A stretch of 5,769 bases of DNA. Source: Mycobacterium sp. (GTDB lineage Bacteria > Actinomycetota > Actinomycetes > Mycobacteriales > Mycobacteriaceae). Shown here one piece after another: positions 4,690 through 5,769 of the stretch. Location of the stretch: assembly GCA_020438915.1 (NCBI GenBank), contig JAGQTR010000255.1, positions 389 to 6,157 on the forward strand, written 5' to 3'. The notes below the pieces were generated by a model, which did no database searches, had not been told where the DNA came from, and worked only from the letters and a program-made list of their open reading frames with translations. A program made the translations under genes and the position numbers. How positions within the stretch are numbered: position 1 is the first letter of the stretch; every line of letters begins with the position of its first letter.

Positions 4690-5769
4690 GGATGATCGCG
4701 CCCCGGTGCACCGTCTGCCGACACTGCGGGAGACGATCATGGAGGCTGGGCAGCGCCGGAACCCGGGACCGGGAATCGGTGGACCAGCGCTGCACCGCGT
4801 CGGCGGGAGCATCGATGTCGAACTCGTCGGCTTCCCAAATCGCGTACGACGCCGGGGCGCCGGGGACGAGAGTGCCCGTCACACCGTCCCGGACACCGCC
4901 GGCCCGCCACGCGCCGCGGGTGGCGGCCCCGAACGCCGCCCGCGCCGAGATGGCGCTGCCGGGAGTGTGGTGGGCGGTCGCCGCCCGGACGGTCGCCCAT
5001 GGGTTCATGGCCGTCACCGGGCTGTCGGAACCGAAAGCGAGGGGCACGCCTTGGGATGCTAACAGCGCGAACGGGTTGAGCCGACGCGCTCGTTGGGCCC
5101 CGAGACGCTGTGCATACATCCCGGCCTCGCCGCCCCACAACGCATCGAAGCCCGGCTGCATACTGGCGATCACCCCCCAACTGCCGAGCTTGGCCGCCTG
5201 GTCGTGGCTGACCATCTCGAGGTGTTCGAGGCGGTGACCCAGCCGTGCCACGGCGACCTGGCCGAACCGTTCCACCACGGTTTCCAGCGCGGCCACGACG
5301 GCCGAGACGGCCGCGTCACCTATGACGTGAAATCCAGCCGTGACGCCCGCTTCGGTACAGGCGCAGAGGTGCGCGGTGATCGCGTCGACGGCGAGGTAGC
5401 TATTGCCCGTCGCCGTGGCGCATTCGGGTGAATCCGCGTAGGGGTCGTGCAGCCAGGCGGTTCGCGAGCCCAGCGCGCCATCGACGAACAGGTCGCCGGC
5501 CAGCCCCCGCGCCTGGGTGACGGCGATCAGCTCACGCGCCTGCGCGGCGCTGGTCACCTGTTCACCCCAGTAGCCGACGATCTCGACGCCGTGTTCGAGG
5601 GCGCGTACTTGGTGCCAATCCTCGAGACCGCCGATCTGCGGGCCCGCACACTCGTGGACGGCCACGATGCCGGTTGCCGCCGCGGCGTCGAGTGCGGTCC
5701 GCGCAGCAGTGGTGCGCTGCTGCGGTGAGAGTCCGTCGCGGGCGGCCCGTCGCACCACATGGTGGGCTT
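4682..5769 (-). CDS. Amidohydrolase family 3 protein (YtcJ-like), N-terminus beyond the right edge
   Basis: This is the C-terminal 362 or so residues of a metal-dependent hydrolase with a TIM-barrel fold; the substrate is unknown. The frame is open to the edge at 5769 and the first full codons read AHHVV, so the real start and the first metal-binding HxH lie off the window. Counting from the GTG at 5758 as residue 1, the visible family motifs are VHE (34-36), FVDGALGSRTAWL (91-103), HVIGD (144-148), RLGHRLEHLE (172-181) and GSDSPV (243-248). The end folds back into the small beta domain (GTLVPGAPASYAIWE, 295-309). His144, His175/His179 and Asp245 are the likely metal and catalytic positions. 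In many family members a Lys precedes the FxDG motif by two residues; here that position is Asp89, as I recall for many actinobacterial members. The stop overlaps the lnt start by 8 bases, so the two share a transcript. Confidence 0.9.
   Translation of the reverse strand, partial: AHHVVRRAARDGLSPQQRTTAARTALDAAAATGIVAVHECAGPQIGGLEDWHQVRALEHGVEIVGYWGEQVTSAAQARELIAVTQARGLAGDLFVDGALGSRTAWLHDPYADSPECATATGNSYLAVDAITAHLCACTEAGVTAGFHVIGDAAVSAVVAALETVVERFGQVAVARLGHRLEHLEMVSHDQAAKLGSWGVIASMQPGFDALWGGEAGMYAQRLGAQRARRLNPFALLASQGVPLAFGSDSPVTAMNPWATVRAATAHHTPGSAISARAAFGAATRGAWRAGGVRDGVTGTLVPGAPASYAIWEADEFDIDAPADAVQRWSTDSRSRVPALPSLHDRLPQCRQTVHRGAIIHG

Noticed and set aside
3112..4695. Very long open frame (527 codons) on the plus strand
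   Set aside because: It lies wholly antisense to lnt, whose membrane segments and catalytic Glu/Lys/Cys are clear. The product is low-complexity, rich in Arg, Gln and Asp, with no motif. Long antisense frames are common in GC-rich codon usage.
4690..4812. Longer lnt start at the ATG at 4812
   Set aside because: It would add 41 residues rich in Arg, Pro and Ser with no membrane character and overlap the amidohydrolase by 131 bases. The ATG at 4689 fits the operon layout better.

Overview
The window looks like chromosomal DNA from a mycobacterium, most likely a non-tuberculous or fast-growing species (Mycobacterium/Mycolicibacterium). It is GC-rich. It encodes a near-identical RbpA (an RNA polymerase-binding protein confined to actinobacteria). 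Its gene order matches the stretch of the M. tuberculosis chromosome around Rv2045c-Rv2051c, as I remember it: lipT, lppI, Rv2049c, rbpA, lnt/ppm1. No mobile element, CRISPR array, tRNA or rRNA gene was seen.

Layout, left to right: (1) positions 1-565, minus strand, the N-terminal part of a type B carboxylesterase (LipT-like), cut by the left edge just before its catalytic serine. (2) 639-1340, plus strand, divergent from it, a lipoprotein of LppI type. (3) 1380-1739, minus strand, a small CxxC/CxxxC protein corresponding to Rv2049c. (4) 1862-2200, plus strand, rbpA, with a good Shine-Dalgarno site and a candidate ECF-sigma (SigH/SigE/SigR-type) promoter. (5) 5769-2243, minus strand, a tightly packed three-gene unit transcribed right to left: an amidohydrolase of the YtcJ type (its N-terminus lies beyond the right edge), apolipoprotein N-acyltransferase lnt, and polyprenol-phosphate mannosyltransferase ppm1. 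The last two pairs overlap by 8 and 4 bases.

Functionally the window is mostly about the cell envelope. Ppm1 makes polyprenyl-phosphate-mannose, the sugar donor for lipomannan/lipoarabinomannan synthesis and protein O-mannosylation. Lnt adds the N-acyl chain to lipoproteins, and a likely lipoprotein substrate, LppI, is encoded 1.7 kb away. RbpA is a transcription factor acting with the housekeeping sigma factors, and its role is independent of the envelope genes.

This is an ordinary conserved chromosomal region rather than an undescribed system. The points worth a second look are: lppI and the Rv2049c homologue nearly abutting where M. tuberculosis carries Rv2047c and the giant pks12; separate lnt and ppm1 genes where M. 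tuberculosis has one fused gene; candidate leaderless starts for lipT and lppI; a perfect 24-bp palindrome inside the end of lppI; an ECF-type promoter before rbpA; and an amidohydrolase translationally linked to lnt.
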